NCBI GenBank assembly: GCA_040255405.1 | Contig: JBDZUX010000001.1 | Coordinates: forward strand, 62,001-126,000 | DNA length: 64,000 nt | From: 66-474 sp040255405 | GTDB taxonomy: Bacteria; Pseudomonadota; Gammaproteobacteria; Xanthomonadales; Rhodanobacteraceae | Direction: 5' to 3' | In this document: one piece after another, positions 59,722 through 64,000 of the stretch | Layout: each line of letters begins with the position of its first letter | Numbering within the stretch: position 1 is the stretch's first letter | Made by a program: the position numbers and the translations under genes | Notes under the pieces: model-generated | The model's input: the letters and a program-made list of their open reading frames with translations, nothing else | The model's database searches: none | Told to the model about the DNA's origin: nothing

Positions 59722-60663
59722 ATGAACGCTCAGAAGGGTTACGTGGGGCTGACGGACCCGGACTGGTATTCTTTTTTGTCCGGTCGCCGCCGCGTTGATG
59801 AGGTCAATTTTTGGCAGCCCCATGGCGGGCGGGCCTTTCGTGCGATCGCACCAGGCGATCCCTTCTTTTTCAAGCTGCGCGCGCCACACAAGAAGATCGC
59901 AGGATTTGGCTTCTTCGAACGGTATGAGGCACTTCCGGCATGGCTCGCTTGGGAGTGTTTTGGCGAGATGAACGGAGCACCTGACTTCCAGTCGATGATC
60001 GACCGCATCATGCGTCTTCGCGGCGACGGCGATAGGTCGACGGGAGACTTCCAAATCGGCTGCATCATGGTGACCGCGCCCATCTTCTTCGATCGAGAGG
60101 AATGGATCGAGCCCCCGGCCAACTGGGCCAAATCGGGCATCCAGCAAGGCAAGTCTTACTCGCTCGAACTGGGCGAAGGCAGCCGCTTATGGAGTCAATG
60201 TCTTGAGCGGGCTCAGCGCGGCAGTCATTACTGGAATGTCGAACGAGTCGAAGAAGCACCTGCACGCTACGGCACTCCCATCGAAGTAAAGCCTCGGCTT
60301 TGCCAAGGGCTGTTTAGTCTCGCTGTGCGTGATGCTTATCGCGGAGCGTGCGCCGTAACCGGTGAACACTCCGGTCCGGTATTGGAGGCCGCCCACATCA
60401 TCCCTTATGCGAAAGGTGGCGAGCATCGGGTAGACAATGGGCTACTGCTTCGGAGCGATCTGCATCGTTTGTATGACCGCGGCTATGTCACCGTCACCCC
60501 AGACTACGAGTTCATGGTCGGCGAGAAGCTCCGCAACGATTTCAACAACGGACGCAGCTACCATGCGTTGAGTGGATCAAAGATTGCCCTTCCGTCAACC
60601 GTTGTGCATAGGCCGTCTCTTGAACGGCTCGAGTGGCACATGGAATACGTGTTCCGAGGCTGA
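59722..60663 (+). CDS. HNH endonuclease with N-terminal PUA/EVE-like region
   Basis: This protein (313 aa) is a predicted restriction-type nuclease. The C-terminal HNH domain shows CAVTGEHSGPVLEAAHIIPYAKGGEHRVDNGLLLRSDLHRLYDRGYV, with the catalytic His of AAHI and the later Asn and His. The N-terminal half (YVGLTDPDWYSFLSGRRRVDEVNFWQPHGGRAFRAIAPGDPFFFKLRAPHKKIAGFGFFERY) resembles PUA/EVE-like readers of modified bases, so it could cut modified DNA. The DNA is visibly less GC-rich than its surroundings, and a repeat-rich spacer follows, both suggesting transfer. No methyltransferase is adjacent. Confidence 0.82.
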   Translation: MNAQKGYVGLTDPDWYSFLSGRRRVDEVNFWQPHGGRAFRAIAPGDPFFFKLRAPHKKIAGFGFFERYEALPAWLAWECFGEMNGAPDFQSMIDRIMRLRGDGDRSTGDFQIGCIMVTAPIFFDREEWIEPPANWAKSGIQQGKSYSLELGEGSRLWSQCLERAQRGSHYWNVERVEEAPARYGTPIEVKPRLCQGLFSLAVRDAYRGACAVTGEHSGPVLEAAHIIPYAKGGEHRVDNGLLLRSDLHRLYDRGYVTVTPDYEFMVGEKLRNDFNNGRSYHALSGSKIALPSTVVHRPSLERLEWHMEYVFRG

Positions 60664-60710
60664 GCACGTAGGACGGGAGTAGCACGTAGGGCCTGAGTAG
60701 CACGCAGGCG

Positions 60711-60895
60711 GGAGTAGCGAAGCGAATCCCGCCAATTGCCACACGAAAGGCGGGTTGTCACCCGCCCTACAGCGCAAGCCAGGGGTGCGTCAGCACGTAG
60801 AGCGGGGAGTAGCGAAGCGAATCCCGCCCATTGCCACACGAAAGGCGGGTTATCACCCGCCCTGCAGCGCAAGCCAGGGGTGCGTCAGCGAAGCA
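60711..60895 (+). repeat. 95-bp imperfect tandem repeat, two copies
   Basis: Copies begin at 60711 and 60806 with GGAGTAGCGAAGCGAATCCC. About 85 bp align with three mismatches before the ends diverge. Each copy contains inverted GGCGGG/CCCGCC segments around a short loop. It is not CRISPR-like: there are no unique spacers and only two units. Confidence 0.85.
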
Positions 60896-60978
60896 GCACC
60901 CGCGCCATTGCATATCGCCGAGGCGTGGAGATTCGACCATGCGAACAAGGCGCTCGTGACAGAAGCAAAGGCGCTGGG

Positions 60979-61015
60979 TTCCGGGTTCCGCGCTTCGCGC
61001 TGCCCCGGAATGACG
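60979..61015 (-). repeat. Dispersed palindromic repeat
   Basis: TTCCGGG...CGCGCTTCGCGC...CCCCGGAATGACG is a well-preserved copy, reading out as CCGGAATGACG, like the right flank of the GIY-YIG unit. Confidence 0.75.
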
Positions 61016-61044
61016 AAGGTTTACGGGTCACACGCGGGTGCGGA

Positions 61045-61110
61045 CCCTCATCCGGCGCTGCGCGCAGTAGCAAGAGCAGCACTTTGCGCCCGCTCCCCGA
61101 GGGAGAGGGG
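61045..61110 (+). repeat. CTCATCCGGCGC-type repeat
   Basis: It starts with CCTCATCCGGCGCTGCGCG and ends with the hairpin CTCCCCGAGGGAG, resembling an intergenic repeat common in GC-rich proteobacteria. An extra 25 bases separate the two halves here. It lies just after the secA stop and may end its transcript. Confidence 0.5.
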
Positions 61111-61121
61111 AACGGCCGACG

Positions 61122-63893
<2,772 letters not shown>

Positions 63894-64000
63894 CGGACTA
63901 GGATTCGCGATTCCGGGCTGCGGACGACATTCAATCGGACATCATAAAAGGACACGCCCGTCGCGCCTAGAGTTGGCGGCAAAACCGGGGGATTTCAAGG

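Larger units (their letters stand above)
60664..61121 (+). other. Repeat-rich intergenic region, 458 bp
   Basis: No gene is seen. The spacer between the HNH gene and secA holds short AGTAGCACGTAG-type units (60664-60710), a 95-bp tandem repeat (60711-60895), a CCGGAATGACG repeat (60979-61015) and a CTCATCCGGCGC/CTCCCCGAGGGAG element (61045-61110). Three unrelated repeat families in one spacer suggest a tolerant insertion site. Confidence 0.7.

Noticed and set aside
60711..60895. Possible CRISPR array
   Set aside because: There are only two long 95-bp imperfect units in direct tandem, with no unique spacers and no cas genes.

Overview
The window is 64 kb of high-G+C bacterial chromosome, densely coding on both strands. 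The gene content fits a gammaproteobacterium, most likely Xanthomonadales (Rhodanobacteraceae-like). The supports are bamD next to a divergent rluD-pgeF pair, nadA-nadB, pilS-pilR, a single-chain AceE, azurin, and a sugar cluster of the type xanthomonads use on N-glycans. This placement is inferred from gene content and order only; no rRNA gene is present.

Layout. 0-5.6 kb: a flavocytochrome-type ferric reductase-like protein, then otsB, a GH15 glucosidase/trehalase and otsA in tight order. 5.6-6.8 kb: a lone PEP-CTERM protein behind a well-spaced sigma-54 promoter and closed by a strong terminator. 7-10.8 kb: tesA divergent from a ybbA/ybbP-type ABC system. 10.8-14 kb: a PUA/EVE-like protein, pgeF and rluD, divergent from bamD. 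14-14.6 kb: a small GIY-YIG nuclease bracketed by inverted copies of a dispersed palindromic repeat. 14.6-20.1 kb: an S9 peptidase, tyrA, nadB and nadA.

20.5-32.2 kb is a glycan-use region. Two exported GH92 alpha-mannosidases and a glucokinase lie beside a five-gene operon whose genes overlap by 4 bp: exported glycosylasparaginase, CutC, a FucP/NagP-type sugar permease, a fructokinase and a mannose isomerase. The inferred route is N-glycan trimming outside the cytoplasm, uptake, mannose to fructose to fructose-6-phosphate. No TonB receptor or dedicated regulator is seen here.

32.2-41.4 kb: an isochorismatase-like hydrolase; two FtsX/MacB-type permeases without an ATPase, behind a second sigma-54 promoter and a 20-bp perfect palindrome; an Nramp-like transporter lacking the usual metal motifs; a histone-like basic protein; and an unusual operon of a MmgE/PrpD protein, a phosphosulfolactate-synthase-like protein and a Rieske-fold protein that has lost both iron-binding histidines. 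41.4-45 kb: PepSY protein, cytochrome b561, an OmpR-type two-component pair (the kinase carries a 33-bp in-frame tandem duplication) and a small periplasmic protein. 45-50.5 kb: pncB, azurin with an FNR/Dnr-type box, two small proteins, a DUF77 protein, an SDR, an Nmad3-like protein and a SMUG-type uracil-DNA glycosylase. 50.5-56.3 kb: aceE, metE and a threonine tRNA. 56.6-64 kb: pilS, pilR, an HNH endonuclease of foreign appearance, a repeat-rich spacer and secA.

Themes worth attention are the GIY-YIG/repeat unit, the PrpD-PSL-synthase-Rieske operon, two sigma-54 promoters in one window that also encodes a sigma-54 activator (PilR), and CutC embedded in a sugar operon.
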